From: Pardosa pseudoannulata
Taxonomy: Eukaryota; Arthropoda; Arachnida; Araneae; Lycosidae
Length of the DNA: 64,000 bases
Reading direction: 5' to 3'
Assembly: GCA_032207245.1 (NCBI GenBank)
Contig: CM063502.1
Coordinates: 138,070,498-138,134,497 of the forward strand
The stretch's first letter is position 1. Each line of letters begins with the position of its first letter. Under the pieces are notes generated by a model, which saw nothing but the letters and a program-made list of their open reading frames with translations, did not search any database and was not told where the DNA came from. Below, in pieces: positions 1 through 11,613 of this stretch. A program made the position numbers and the translations under genes.

Positions 1-1773
1 CAGCTGAGAGCAATTGTGGAATCCGTCCACAGAAAAATATTTTCTATATTACGGTTAAGAGCTTGAATTATGGCATGAATTAATTCAGCCAACAATAGTG
101 CACCACAAAGTTCTAATCTTGGTAACGTGACTGATTTGACCGGGGCAACACGTGTCTTTGCAGCTATCAAATGTATTTCTATAGGATCTGACAAGATTCG
201 TAAATAAACAACTGCTGCATAGGCTTTACACGAGGCATCGCAAAAGCCATGTAATTCAAATTTAGTGTTCGATGTTAAACCTAGATGGCGAGGAAGCCTT
301 ACTTTGATAAAATGATGAATTTCCCTTTTGAATCTGTTACATTTATCTTTAATCTCTTCCGGCAGGTGATCATCCCATTCTAATTTTGCTTGCCACAGTT
401 CTTGTAGGAGAAATTTTAAAATAATAGTTGCAGGCGATAGGATGCCTAACGGATCGAATGTTCGGGCTATGAATTACAATAATTTTCTTTTAGTGTCCGT
501 ATCTTCTCCCTCGACGATTCTTACTTGTAATAAATCATTTTGGACATTCCAGACTACCCCTAATACCTTTTGAAATAAATCTTTGAATAAATGCTCCGAG
601 TTTTGCACTTTCAACGAATCTGGCAGTTGTGCCAAAGCTTCGGCATCATTTGAACACCACTTTCGAAGTTCAAATCCTCCGGATTGCATTAAATTTTGCA
701 ATTCCTTAACTAATTCCTGTGCTTCGGTCACCGAATCTGCACCCGCGAGTAGATCATCCATATAGAAATGATTCTTTGCCACCTCATACGCGATTGGAAA
801 ATTTTCTTTCTCATCTTCACATAACTGTTTTACTGTCCTGAGAGCCAAATATGGTGCGCACGAGGTTCCGTAAGTAACAGTATTAAGCTCAAAAATTTGT
901 ATACTATCCCTGGGATTTTTTCTCCAGACAATCCGCTGATATTTCTTGTCTTCTTTGGTTACATTAATCTGTCGATACATTTTTGCTATATCAGCTGAAA
1001 ATGCAATCGAATGACATCTAAATTTAACCAGAATTGTAAATATGTTAGCCTGCAGTTTAGGACCCTTTAACAATACATCATTTAATGAATTACCATTAGA
1101 TGTTTTGGCTGAGGCGTCGAACACCACACGAAGTCTCGTGGTGGAACTATTTTCGTTTATTACTGCATGATGAGGTAAGTAATAATAATTTTGGGTTCTC
1201 GATTCTTCTGATCTTACAGGAGACATGTGACCTAGTTTAGCGTATTCCTCCATAAAACTTATGTACGGCTCTCTTAATAATTTATCTTTTTTAAGCTTTT
1301 CTTCTAGTAAATAAAACCTTTTATGTGCTTGAACTTTACTTTCACCTAAACTGACTGTACTTTTGAAAGGTAACTTGACAGTGTATCTACCCGAAGTTTT
1401 ATCTCTAGTCACTGTCTCTGCGTAAATAGTTTCTACTTCATGGTCTTCTGACTTAAGAATTTCAGATTCTGTAACTGATTCTAATTCAAAGAATTTCTTT
1501 AAGGTATCATTTATGTTCACCGTTGAAACGCATGATACTACACTTTGTTCCTGTGCTGCATAGTTAATAGGACCTGAAAGCACCCAACCTAATTTTGTTG
1601 GTAATGCAACAGGTGTTCCAGGCAGACCCTACAATTGGAGCTCCTTCAATCAGTAAAGCGAAAATGTCGGCTCCTAATAAAATATCAATTTCCTTTTTAA
1701 TGTAAAATTGAGGGTCTGCAAGCAACAGATATTTTGTGTGTGGCCAATTGTGTTGCCTTAAATGGAAATTAGG
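1..1773 (-). mobile_element. BEL/Pao family A, copy A1 (partial)
   Basis: This is a minus-strand piece of a BEL/Pao LTR retrotransposon. Position 1 matches 21456 and 27128, and the match continues almost base for base to 1773, where the assembly gap begins. It covers the end of the gag/protease region through the reverse transcriptase into RNase H. Neither end of the element is present: the left is cut by the window edge and the right by the gap. It shares two variants with copy A2 that A3 lacks: an extra C in the run near 1626, which shifts the frame, and the base pattern near 310. A1 and A2 are therefore sister copies. Confidence 0.93.
474..1583 (-). pseudogene. BEL/Pao reverse transcriptase segment (copy A1)
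   Basis: This open segment of about 369 codons is the reverse transcriptase part of a Pao-type polyprotein. The fingers/palm region carries the RVVFDAS motif. The catalytic YMDD box is encoded by the complement of 753-764. The segment ends at an in-frame TAA, after which the same frame continues as the conserved stretch beginning FIARTFDPLG, so the stop is a lesion inside the polyprotein. Upstream, a one-base C insertion near 1626 separates it from the protease region. Both breaks also occur in copy A2, and the TAA occurs in A3 too. It is not expected to give a full polymerase. Confidence 0.88.
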
Positions 1774-1873
1774 NNNNNNNNNNNNNNNNNNNNNNNNNNN
1801 NNNNNNNNNNNNNNNNNNNNNNNNNNNNNNNNNNNNNNNNNNNNNNNNNNNNNNNNNNNNNNNNNNNNNNNNN
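1774..1873. other. assembly gap of 100 N
   Basis: Exactly 100 N bases join element A1 to element B. One hundred is the usual placeholder for a gap of unknown length. Copy A2 shows that A1 should continue past 1773, and element B is cut in mid-integrase at 1874. The real relation between A1 and B is therefore unknown. Confidence 0.99.
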
Positions 1874-4800
1874 TTGTATTTCTGCATAGCGGGAAACTTC
1901 GTTCCAATCGATAGCAGCTAACTCGTTATATGCTCCTCTAAAATTTGTACGGTTGTCTGAATATATTACTCGAAATCTTCCTCTTCTAGCTACAAAACGG
2001 CGAAAAGACAACAAAAAGGCATCAGAAGAGAGTGAAGAGACCAATTCAAGATGGACAGCGCGGAATAGGGCACAGGTATAGAGGACAATCCATACTTTAC
2101 TACCATGTTTTAAGTACAAAGGACCAGCCAAATCTATCCCTACAACTTCAAACACAGCTGCATCTTCTACTCGATCAGCAGGTAGGGAAACCGGATCAGT
2201 CATTGGAGATTTACTTTTAAATCGCCGGCACTTAACACAAGCATTCCATATTTTTCTGACAGTTTTCCTGCCACCTAGTATCCAATATTTTTCACGAATT
2301 ATGCTGAGAAGTAACTGTGTACCAGCATGATAATTCTCAGTGTGAAAATGCTCTATAAGTCTTTGCGTGAAGATACAATTGTTAGGTAGTAGGATTGGCG
2401 ATAGAAAATGGGGAGCATCTATACGCTCCGTAATTCGAGTCTTTACACGCAAGATATCATTGCCATCTTTAAATACACACAGGTTAGGTATTGACTTTTC
2501 ATCTGGAAAGCTATGAGCTTGTACGGATCGGATTAGTCGGATCTCAGCATTCTCTACCTCCTCTAGGCTTAATTCTCCCTCTTTTCTTTGATTAATACTA
2601 CTTCTTGCATTGTTAACAAATCGTAGGACCCAAGCAACTAATCTTAAAACTGAATGAAATTTAGAAAATTTCTCAGCGTACCATGGTACCTTTTCCTCTG
2701 CCAAATTTAAATTACATAATCTAACCCTTTTCCTTTCTGAAGAGATTTCGGAAGTCTCGCAATTACTTAATTCAGTGACGGGCCAGGTGTCTGGAGATTC
2801 TACTAACCACGAAGGGCCCATCCACCAGTGTGACTCAACTAGATGGCTAGGTGAACACCCTCGGGAGATTAAATCAGCTGGATTAATTTTCCCTGGCACA
2901 TGTCGCCACTCGCAATCAGGAAAAAGTGTCTTTATTTCTTTAATTCTATTCGATGCAAAAACTGACCACCCCCCTTTATTCATCAACCAATATAAAGCAA
3001 CCATGGAATCACTCCAAAAAATAGTTTCCATTTCTGTAATGTTAAGTGCTTGCTGCACCGAATGTGCTAACCTTGCACCTATACAGCATGCCATAAGCTC
3101 TAATCTGGGGATAGTCATCTGCTTTAAAGGGGCCACTCTTGATTTTGCTCTGACAAGCATGACCTTTACACCTTGGGAAGTATCTGATCTTAGAAACACG
3201 CAAGTTGTGTATGCCTCTTTACAAGCATCAACAAACACGTGCATCTGAGTGGTATCGTTAATCTCAAAATAACGCGGAATTTCAATATCTGCCAGCCTAT
3301 CCACTTCACTCCACCACTTTAGAAAGGGTTTTACAACATTATCTGGCAAAGGTGAATCCCATGATAATTTCAATTTCCAGGTATTCTGCAACAGTATTTT
3401 AGGAAGCAGAGTTGCAGAACATAAAATGCCGAGTGGGTCAAAAATTTTCTGTACAGTGGCTAAAATAAACCTTTTTGTTACATTACAATCCGATTTTAGA
3501 TCTTCCACACAAATATTGCATTTTAAAACATCCCTGTCAAGATCCCATAACATTCCTAAAACTTTCGTCGCTCCCGTGCTCTTAGATAGGTACTGACATT
3601 CAACATTACTCTCCCAATTTCGTAAATTAAAACAACTCCGAGACAAAATTGCGCTAGCCTTCAAAATAAATTCTTCTTGCTGTCTAACATCATTCACTCC
3701 CGCGACGCAGTTATCAACATAAAACGAAAGTTTCAACTTATCGGCTATTTCCGAATCTTCAGCTGGCACATGTTCCAGCAAGTGTGAAAGTGCCGCAGCT
3801 AACATAAAAGGGCTCGATGACACACCAAATACCACTCGAGAATGTCGATACACAATGTGCTCATTTTCTGTGGGGTAAAAGAACCTCAAAAAATCTCTGT
3901 GCTCAGGGGCTATCCCCAATTGCAGAAAAGCCTTTTCAATATCCCCAGAAATTCCTATAGGATAACTTCTAAACCTATCAATTATATCCGGTATTTGCTC
4001 GATTAAATTTGGACCTTTGTGTAATAAATCATTTAATGAACTCTTTCCAGTTTCCCGAGCCGAAGCGTCGAAAACTGGCCGTATTTTTGTGGTGCTACTA
4101 TCGGTTTTCACAACCGGTCGGTGTGGCAAAAAATGAGAAGTTTCGTTTTCACTCTCGATTTTTTCTATTATTTTTAATTCTTCCCATTCTCTAAATACGG
4201 CTTTATAATCATCTAAAAGCCCATTCCGTTGTACGCGTTCGCACATTTTTGTATGCCGTTTCCATGCCAGTTCTTTATTGGAAGGCAATTCGATTGTATC
4301 TGATTTAAAAGGTAAACAAAGTTCGTATCTGCCATCCGGCAGAATCTTCATACTCTTTTCAAATTCCTCTACCACCTTTAAATGCTCATTACTTTTATTC
4401 AACCTCTGAACTGGGTCAAGGATCCCGATGCTCTCGAGATCCCACAACTCATTGATAGACGAATTCGAAACATATAAAGAAATAATATTCAAAACAGTAT
4501 CAGATGTTGTATTACATTTACTAAGCATTTCCTGTTTCCCCATTAGAATAAATCCTAACCGCGTGTTTAACAAAAACAAGCCTGAATTCAGTTTGATAGG
4601 TTTGTCCATAAACAAAGACCCTATTACATCAACTCCCAAGAGCAGATCTATCTCGTTATTAGGCGCCTCACAGTCTGATAGAATAATCCCTTTTTCATTT
4701 AACTCTTTCATAACATCCGGAGAGTTGATTTTTGGCACACTGCCACAAATTCTCTCTTCGGAAAGAGCTTCAACGCTTAAACTGAAAGAGTCATCTAACG

Positions 4801-6322
4801 AACTAATAACCAATTGATAAACATCATGTATCTGACTCGGCGTTTCTCTTCCGCCAAATAGCATATGCTGCATTTTTACTTTGTTAGTTGATTTAATGCC
4901 TAATTTCTCGATTACATGCTTTGAGGCATAAGAATACTGAGATCCGCTATCAACGAGCGTTCGACATGTTTCAACTCTGTCATTCGCATGTATTTTTACA
5001 ATTAAAGTCATTAGGTAAACATTATGCTTAACACAACTATTAGATAATGAATTAACTTCTATGACATCAGATTTACTACTTTCTTTAGGATGGTCACATA
5101 ATAAATAATGGTGCGGCTTAGCACAATATAAACACGAATTTTTCACTTTACAGAATTTAGAAAAGTGCGTGACAGAGAAACATGAAAAACAAGCTCTATG
5201 TTTCAGCAAACATTTTTTCTTTTCATCTAAGGACATTTTCCTCGCTTCTAAACAGTCCTTGGCAGGATGTTTTCCATTACAAAAAACACAAAGTAAAATT
5301 CGCTTACCTGTGTTGGTTCTCGTGTTAGTGCTTACCAATGACGCTGCCGTTGGGTAATTATCCAATTTGTGCACTGCATCTTTCTTCTTTAAGTTAGAAG
5401 GAGATGCGAAACCCGTTCGCGCTAATTCAACCATTTCTTCTCCTTTTACTTCTTGCTTTAGAAAATTCATTAAATTCTCTAGTGAACGATTCTCAGCATC
5501 AGACGCTGGTTTCATGTTTCTGCTTCTTTCCCATGCTAGCAATATTTTTTCTGGCAAACAGGATTCCACTAAAGGACTTAGAAAATCACCGTACTTTTCT
5601 TGCGTTCGCCCAAGACTCTCAAGGGCCCGTATCTTCGCTTCCAACTCGTCGTATAATGTCGGAAGATCTGTCTTGGAACGTCCGGTGACCGCATTTCTCA
5701 TAACCATGGTGAGCAGGTCTCTAACATAAACTTGCACTAATAGATCCTCACGTCCGAATCTCTCCTTAAGCTGGGATATCGCCTTGGAATAATTATCCGC
5801 CGTCGCAGGGAAACTCTCCACCACACGAGCTGCTTTCGATTTCGGAACTACGGCTTGCAGGAGGTACTGAAATTTATCCTCATTAGGGATACTTGCATCA
5901 TCGTGGATTTTACTAAACTGACTCCAGAATGACAAATAATCTTTTACATCGCCGTTAAACTTCTTCAGTTCTATCTTAGGTAGTTTGAACTTTCTCTTTT
6001 CAGAACATTCTATTGCTTTCGGTTCTTTCAAAGATAGCTGATCAATTCGCGAACATAGTTCGAAAAACTTATCTCTATATTCCTCGGCAGACAGGAAATC
6101 TTTGCCGTGTTCTTCGACGTCTTCTTCTTTCAGAATAAGGTCCGTAATATTTGCTTGGCATACTTCTAAGCGCGTAAATTTATCGCTAATTTGCGATTTC
6201 AAAACCAAAAGTCGATTGACATCCGGGCTCTTTTGGCAAAGTTCAGTCTCAATTTTATTCGCACAGGCCGTAAACGATGTACGAAACGATTTTCGTTGTG
6301 TTTTTAGCTGTGTCACATCCAT
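1874..6322 (-). CDS. BEL/Pao gag-pol polyprotein, element B (3' partial)
   Basis: A frame of about 1,483 codons is open from the Met at 6322 to the gap, without stops. Domains in order: N-terminal gag of the DUF1759 type; zinc knuckles at about residues 344-410 (CVFCNGKHPAKDC, then CFSC and CLYC clusters); aspartic protease motif LVDSGSQ at about 456; reverse transcriptase with RPVFDAS; RNase H (FVDACK and WSDSMVAL); an H2C2-type zinc-binding region; and integrase core with GIDLAGP and YSDNRTNF. The polymerase box reads YVDN (complement of 3710-3721, about residue 868) instead of the usual YxDD. The third integrase acid and the C-terminus fall beyond the gap. Any reading that crosses the N run into A1 is an artefact. 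Confidence 0.92.
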
Positions 6323-6358
6323 TTCAGGCTCAAACTAATCAACTAGCTGTCGAAAAGG

Positions 6359-6375
6359 CCCCACGTTGGGCGCCA
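6359..6375 (-). other. primer-binding site of element B
   Basis: Read on the minus strand this is TGGCGCCCAACGTGGGG, the form of a tRNA 3'-end complement seen in BEL elements. It lies a few bases inside the LTR and about 40 bases before the gag start. I do not assign the tRNA species. Confidence 0.8.
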
Positions 6376-6382
6376 GAAATTA

Positions 6383-6660
6383 TGTAGCGTTACGCACTGG
6401 AACGGAACAACTCAAAAATGTTGAAGCAGGGCTGACATCTACCCGATGTCGTATTTCGACAGATTAACTAATTATACTGAATAAAACATAGTATGTGACA
6501 CATAACGAACATTTAATGAACCACACTAAAACATTACGAACTACATAGACAAAGGTTACAAGGTCTACTGCAAAACAAGGAATCATCGAGTATATGACGT
6601 CAACTCGCGCGGGATAAGCGCGACACATGATTGGTGGGTGAGGCGCTGCCATTCGCAACA
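6383..6660 (-). repeat. 5' LTR of element B
   Basis: This 278-bp segment begins TGTTGCG and ends CGCTACA on the minus strand, giving TG...CA with short imperfect inverted ends. The inner edge is set by the primer-binding site seven bases further in. The outer edge is set by abrupt change to gypsy gag codons. A CRE-type octamer TGACGTCA lies at 6595-6602. The matching 3' LTR is not in the window, so the boundaries rest on motif logic rather than on LTR-LTR comparison. Confidence 0.75.
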
Positions 6661-7109
6661 ATGTTTTTAATATTGTCTGGCATTTTATCGAGCCACAGGG
6701 TCCGAAGGACTTTATCGGAAATATCTTCCGTGCTGCCGAGTGCTCGCATCTTGCGCAGCAACATGCTAGGCTTCATGTCGCCAAGTTCTAAGCCTGTAAT
6801 TAAACGCTTAATACGTTTAGTTTCACTCTCTTTGAAAGTGGCGAGAAGTCGTAACTTTGTTTTACTGTACTTCTCAGTAGAGGAGTCTTTGATGATGTCC
6901 CAAATAGTCTCTATATATTTCGGTTCGAGTTGAGCGACCAGATAATTGAAGCGTGTCTCTTCCGAGGTAATGCCACTGATTTTGAATTGGGCTTCAACTT
7001 GGTAAAACCACATCTCGGGTTTGTCAACCCAAAAAGGAGGAAGTTTTACACTCACTTTGTTAGCTTCCAGCTTGGTTTCGGACGCTTGAGGAACTTCGTC
7101 GCCAGCCAT
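6661..7109 (-). pseudogene. Ty3/gypsy gag, 5' part, interrupted by element B
   Basis: The frame starts with MAGDEVPQ at 7109. It encodes a capsid-like gag domain with the pattern PPFWVDKPEMWFYQVEAQF, followed by SEETRFNYLVAQLEP and later LRTLWLDKMPDNIKNIV. I associate this pattern with gypsy elements of arachnids and other arthropods. The gag reading ends at 6661, where the BEL LTR of element B begins, and the apparent codons after that come from the LTR. The rest of the gypsy element is not seen; it may lie beyond B and the gap. A primer-binding site (TGGTGACCCTGG on the minus strand) lies just upstream of the start. Confidence 0.85.
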
Positions 7110-7139
7110 TTTTCAGAGTCCAGGGTCACCAGTTTATAA

Positions 7140-7376
7140 TGACTTTTTTGTTGAGTCAGCGTCACAAGAACTACGTGGTTATATTCTAAGTACGAGAACA
7201 ACCAACATCTGAGTAATCCAAAAATTTTATTGGCTATCCACAATCTATCAGTTACTCAAGGAACCATTAGCGCAAGAACGATTCGTACTGATGCGACACA
7301 CGTGCTTTCGTAAAATATCAACCAACAACGTGTTGCCAAATTTCATTTTTCTAACATCTTACAGACATTGGTTACA
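7140..7376 (-). repeat. probable 5' LTR of the gypsy element
   Basis: Upstream of the gypsy gag the minus strand carries a TGGTGACC primer-binding site at about 7111-7131. Before it lies a ~237-bp tract that can be read as TGTAACC...AAAGTCA. No second copy is available for comparison, so both boundaries are provisional. Confidence 0.45.
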
Positions 7377-8108
7377 GTTATTTAATATGCCAAAAATATA
7401 AATTATTTATTATAAAAACTAATTAATGTTTATAATGTTGTAACAAATTATACTTTATACATACTTTGCTTATTACATATTTATTACAATTAAACATTCT
7501 TTAAAAATAAAATTATATGTTACAATTATTTATCGCCACCAATTCAACTGGTAATTTAATATTAGTGGCTTGGCAGGAGCTGCCATCTAGTGGCTAAGAA
7601 TTCTACTAACTCTACTTGCAATTTATTTGCATAGTAGGTAAGATTCTTTATCTGCTACAAATTTTAAACTATACAATTATAAATCAATAGGAAATCTCAT
7701 GAATTTTGTCTTGGGGAGAAGCAAATTTTGATTTTGTATCTGCCCTCTTGCAAACAGTAGGTAAATGTTAATGAAACAATTTTCCGAACGCATTGGTGGC
7801 GGTCAAATAAAACACTTTTTTTTTTTTTTTAAAGAATTTAATGTATATACAGATAGGGATATAATACAGAAAACTAAGGGTATATTATTGATCTTCATTA
7901 TTTTCAAAGAAAATGTTTTAGGTAAAACTTTTTAGTAACATTTAATATTGATATAATTAGAAGTTGCATATAATTATTCGCAGCAAATATGATTTACGAA
8001 ATAAATTAGTTATGTATCATTTAAAGAAGATATTTTAAAATATTTTTTTGTTGTTATTTATGCCTGTTCGACCAAACCAAGCACGATATGAGCCATATGC
8101 TACTCGCA
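7377..8108. other. AT-rich sequence without a recognised gene
   Basis: The sequence is AT-rich with a T run at about 7809-7820. I see no coding motif, RNA gene or paired repeat. A short open frame begins near 8060 and runs into the MITE at 8109. Confidence 0.7.
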
Positions 8109-8350
8109 TTAACCCTTTCGTGGGCCGTGGGAAGATTACTTCCCAACTACACGATCTTACAAAATACCACTATGGGAAGCGCAGAACCCATTATAATATA
8201 TTGGTCTTGTTATTGAAACGACGGGAAGACTCTTCCCTCTTCGGTTTTGCTCTGTCATCAATTGTTCGATCGATTGAATAAAATTAGTAGCTCTGTTTTG
8301 AAAGTTTGGAAACGTGGAGTGAGAAATAAATGGCCCACGAAAGGTTTAAG
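8109..8350. mobile_element. piggyBac-type MITE with TTAA ends
   Basis: A ~240-bp unit is bounded by TTAA at 8109-8112 and 8347-8350. Its terminal inverted repeats begin CCCTTTCGTGGGCC on the left, and the right end reads GGCCCACGAAAGG with one extra T before TTAA. TTAA duplication and CCC-type ends are the mark of piggyBac transposons. There is no transposase inside, so it is non-autonomous. Its ends resemble (CCCTYTCG) but do not match those of the piggyBac derivative at 61.4 kb. Confidence 0.82.
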
Positions 8351-9053
8351 GCAAATGGGTGCACATTTCGCTTTAATGAGGTTTCTAAGTTAAAAAGAGA
8401 GACTTTACTCAAGTGGATCCTCTTAATTTAGAAGCAGGGACCAATCAGAAGTCCCATGGACTTGACCTGCCACCCCCAGAAGTATTGTTTGAGAACTTGG
8501 AGGACATTGCAACTACGAACATACTTTACGTGCCCCAGTCAACTTTAGGAAAATCTTAGGCCGGCTCGATTAGGCCGAACCCCCAACCTTCCAGTTACAA
8601 GATCTTTGCCTTTGCTATTCGTAACTATGTTTTATTTCGGTCGATTTTTTACAATATAGGGGCTTAATTAGACCGAGATCTCTAACTTAAAACGTTGTAA
8701 GCGGCATGATCTGACAGGATTACGATTCGAACTCTTAACTGAAATAAATAAATACAGCACTCTTTCTGTCCTGTCACTAGCCCGTCGAAAAAGAGATAAC
8801 AATGTAAGTAATATAAAATTTAATTGCAGGATCCAACGGAGGCTTATTTGAGAAGAATTAGAAGAATACAAAAGGTAAGCATTAATAATCTAAATTACTT
8901 TTTCATAGTTGCTTTTTATATTGTTTCGTGTGTAGGATTTTCGTAATTTATCACTCTTTTACTCTCAAGAAAGGAATTAACATGTAGACTAATCATAAAT
9001 GAATTTATTTACTACCGCATTGGTAGCAGAAACTATATTATATTAAAGCGTTA
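8351..9053. other. non-repetitive sequence, no gene recognised
   Basis: It is less AT-rich than its surroundings between about 8400 and 8620. A short open stretch of about 55 codons at roughly 8389-8557 (plus strand) contains DLPPPEVLFENLEDIATTN, which I do not recognise. No start codon or splice sites can be tied to it with confidence. Confidence 0.5.
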
Positions 9054-9303
9054 TTACGCGTCAACCTGTACGCGTCGAAAAATTAGTGGTTTTAGTTTTA
9101 CTCTTTTTTTCCGTTGAAGAATGTGCGGATTTCTCCCGTGATAGAAAAAGTTTTCATCCAATTAAAGACCTTATCTCAAGTAATAAAAATAAATCTTTTG
9201 TAAATTTTTCGCTATCACATAAGAAATGTGTGCATTCTTCATCAGCAAAAGGAATCATAAACTGAATTCTTTGCTTTTTCAACGTGTACAGGTTGAAGCA
9301 TAA
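9054..9303. mobile_element. MITE with ~29-bp terminal inverted repeats
   Basis: The left end TTACGCGTCAACCTGTACGC is mirrored at the right end by the complement of TTATGCTTCAACCTGTACAC, and the pairing extends into a GAAAAA block. The spacing gives a ~250-bp unit. The outermost bases TTA/TAA may be a 3-bp target duplication. No coding sequence lies inside. Confidence 0.72.
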
Positions 9304-9619
9304 GACCTTTACTGCAAAATGTAGAAAATTAAGAACATAAGTTTCTTAGATGTTATATATATTTGTCAGATTGAAGAACTGTCTTTTGTTTATTTATGTC
9401 CTTGACTGTTCGCAATATAAATTGCAATTCTAATTTAAATTTTATTTTTGAAAACTCTATTTTTTTATTTCTTTATAATTGTGAATATTATTTCAAAATT
9501 TATGTTATTCACAAACACAAACTTCTACAGTTCAGTTCTATATGTTTTTGTTTACAAATGTACTACCATATATCAGTTTAACAGCACACTTGTTTCATTG
9601 AGTGTCTTGTGTGGTGGAC
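9304..9619. other. AT-rich spacer
   Basis: This is AT-rich sequence between two DNA transposons. The short open frames here are low-complexity and match nothing I recognise. Confidence 0.6.
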
Positions 9620-9717
9620 TACACTGCCTACCAATAAGTATTTGGACACCTATGATAGAAAAGGAAAAACTAACTTTATTCAAAATCAATAGTTGGTAGA
9701 GCCTCCACGAGAGGCAT

Positions 9718-10910
9718 TTACAGTGTGAACCACCCTCCGGGGCATACATTCCACAAGCTTTGTATTACTGCTAGTGGTATTGTCTTCCACTCGTCTTGGA
9801 GTAGGCATACAAGTTCCTTTACCGATTTTGGACGGGTAGTGTACCCCTTAATTCTGCGACCCAACTCGTCCCAGAGGTTCTCGATAGGGTTCAGGTCTGG
9901 GCTCTGGGCAGGCCAGTCCATTCGATGAACTCCACTGGCACCATACCAAGCCTTGGTTAACCTCTAAACAGGACAACTGACATTGTCATCCTGAATGTAA
10001 CAGGGGTCCAACCCGTAAAACTGCCAAAACGTAGGAAGCACATTGTCATCCAAAATAGTGCAGTAGGCATCGGAGTTGAGCTTACCATGAATGGGGACAA
10101 AGGGTGACATTCCATACCAGGAGAAACACCCTCAGACCATAATTCCACTTCCGCCGAACTTGACTGTTGGCACAATGCATTCTGGCAGGAGACGTTCTCC
10201 AGGAAGACGCCAGACCCAGACCCCACCATTCGAACGGTAAAGGGTGAACTTTGATTCGTCGCTCCAAAGAACCCGTTTCCACTGATCTACGGTCCAATTT
10301 CGATGTGCTTTGCACCACAGTAACCGAGCAGCGCGGTTGTACTTTGTGATCAAAGGATTATGGGCAGCAGAACAATCATGAAAACCAAGCAGATGTGCTT
10401 CCTTACGGATGATGACCGAACAATGGCCGATAGGTTAGGATGCTGACCTTCGGTACCGGAGTTCGTGGGTTCGAATCCCACTGTGGCATGGATGTTCGTA
10501 GCCGTTCGGAATCGGCTTTAAGCTTTAAGTCCCGGTCTCATTAGCCCTCGTGTTGCAAAAAGTAGACCGTAGCACTCCAAACCAAATGAAACCTTACAGA
10601 TGGTAATCATTGAAACAACACTCCCGGATGCCTGTTGAAACTCTTCGCTCATGAGGGCCATCGGTTGGGTGTGGTTCTTCCGAATTTCTCTGGACAGCAC
10701 TCGTCGGTCTCTATCTCCCAGTTTCGTTGGTCTGCCGACTCGGGGCACATTCCGACAATCACCGCTCACCTTACACTTTTTATTCACATAGGCTACTATC
10801 GATTTGGGGTACTTCAGATCGCTAGATATGTCCCTTAAGGATTGGCCACATTTGTGACACCCGATAATTATACATTTCTCGAAATTAGAGAGCTCAGAAC
10901 TGCGCGGCAT
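9718..10910 (-). pseudogene. Tc1 transposase, SINE-interrupted and frameshifted
   Basis: The N-terminus starts at 10910 (MPRSSELSNFEKCIIIGCHK) with a helix-turn-helix DNA-binding region and a GRPTKLGDRDRR stretch. The reading is broken by the SINE at 10416-10591. It resumes with the first catalytic block WSDESKF, then QDDN (second Asp, near 9990) in another frame, and SPDLNPIENLW (third acid) in a third. All three catalytic acids of the DDE core are still visible, but frameshifts and a stop after the QDDN block make it inactive. By family knowledge it would cut and paste at TA sites. Confidence 0.9.
10416..10591 (+). mobile_element. tRNA-derived SINE inside the Tc1 transposase
   Basis: This copy of the same ~175-bp unit as 48371-48543 starts CCGAACAATGG and carries the pol III A box (TGGCCGATAGG) and B box (GGTTCGAATCC at 10468-10478). 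A conserved body follows, ending at GACCGTAGCACTCCAAACCA. The flanks CCTTACGGATGATGA (10401-10415) and CCTTACAGATGGTAA (10592-10606) are a decayed 15-bp target-site duplication, which supports insertion by target-primed reverse transcription. Confidence 0.88.
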
Positions 10911-11557
10911 CTTGCATGAGACTAATGCCGATGCTGTTTCCTACACGACGTATACCGGCGGAGGTCGTGACGTACCTCAGGACCGCAGATATCGTCACTT
11001 GCATAGGTGTCCAAATACTTATTGGTAGACAGTGTAGATGCTTAATGGAACCTGTGTGCTGTTAGGTATATAAGGTATTTATTAGTGTAAAATGAGCACT
11101 TTTTTCCCCAAACATTTATCACAAAAACTCAAATTGCACGTTATATACGGAATAACTTTTATTGCTTCAGGAAATCACACTATGAATCAAGACCTATTTA
11201 AGGGGAAAAATAAAAAGGTAAATAATAAAAATATTGATGCATCTTTATTTCAACCCTGTTGCACTTCTTTTATACAACATTACGTCCTGGCAACGCTTAT
11301 TAACTATGAACGCCAAAAGTTAATAATTAGTTGACGTGAAGCAGGTTCTCAGTTTCATTTGCATGCTGAATGACTTGTAACTGAAATAATGCACTATAAC
11401 TAGAATGCTTTTCATCTTTCCCACATGTCGTCACTACTTTACCGTATGTAAAGTAATAAAGAAAATGCAATTTCTCGTACGCCACTTCCTTTCCTAAGGG
11501 GTAATGTACGAGATCTTCAATTTCAGCGGCCACAGTCATCACAAAGCAACCCCAAAC

Positions 11558-11613
11558 TATCCAATGTTGATGTCCCGATTGTCAATCCAATGTTGATGAT
11601 CCAATGTTGATGT
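11558..11613 (+). repeat. short direct repeat, three copies
   Basis: The 14-mer ATCCAATGTTGATG occurs three times with irregular spacing in about 55 bp. Two copies are followed by TCC. It looks like slippage or local duplication. No function is suggested. Confidence 0.7.

Larger units (their letters stand above)
1874..6660 (-). mobile_element. BEL/Pao element B (5' LTR to integrase, cut by gap)
   Basis: This is a minus-strand BEL/Pao retrotransposon distinct in sequence from families A and C. It has a 5' LTR (6383-6660), a primer-binding site just inside it, and a long uninterrupted gag-pol frame to the gap. The integrase end and the 3' LTR are not in the window, so no target-site duplication can be scored. 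It lies inside a Ty3/gypsy gag: gag codons run up to 6661 and the LTR starts at 6660. It is therefore younger than that gypsy copy. Of the retroelements here, it has the cleanest reading frame. Confidence 0.92.
9622..11034 (-). mobile_element. Tc1-type transposon, decayed, with TA target duplication
   Basis: The element is bounded by TA at 9620-9621 and 11035-11036. Its terminal inverted repeats of about 33 bp begin CACTG followed by CTACCAATAAGTATTTGGAC, and the two ends are nearly identical. Total length is 1,413 bp including a 176-bp SINE at 10416-10591. Without the SINE the length is ordinary for Tc1. The transposase is on the minus strand and broken. Confidence 0.93.

Noticed and set aside
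583..5729. Plus-strand open frames opposite elements A1 and B
   Set aside because: They are antisense shadows of gag-pol. They recur at the same relative positions in A2 and A3 and have no independent coding signal.
1769..6322. A continuous 1,500-residue frame running through the N gap
   Set aside because: The frame only survives because N codons are neutral. The sequence on the left of the gap belongs to a different element (A1). Only 1874-6322 is supported.
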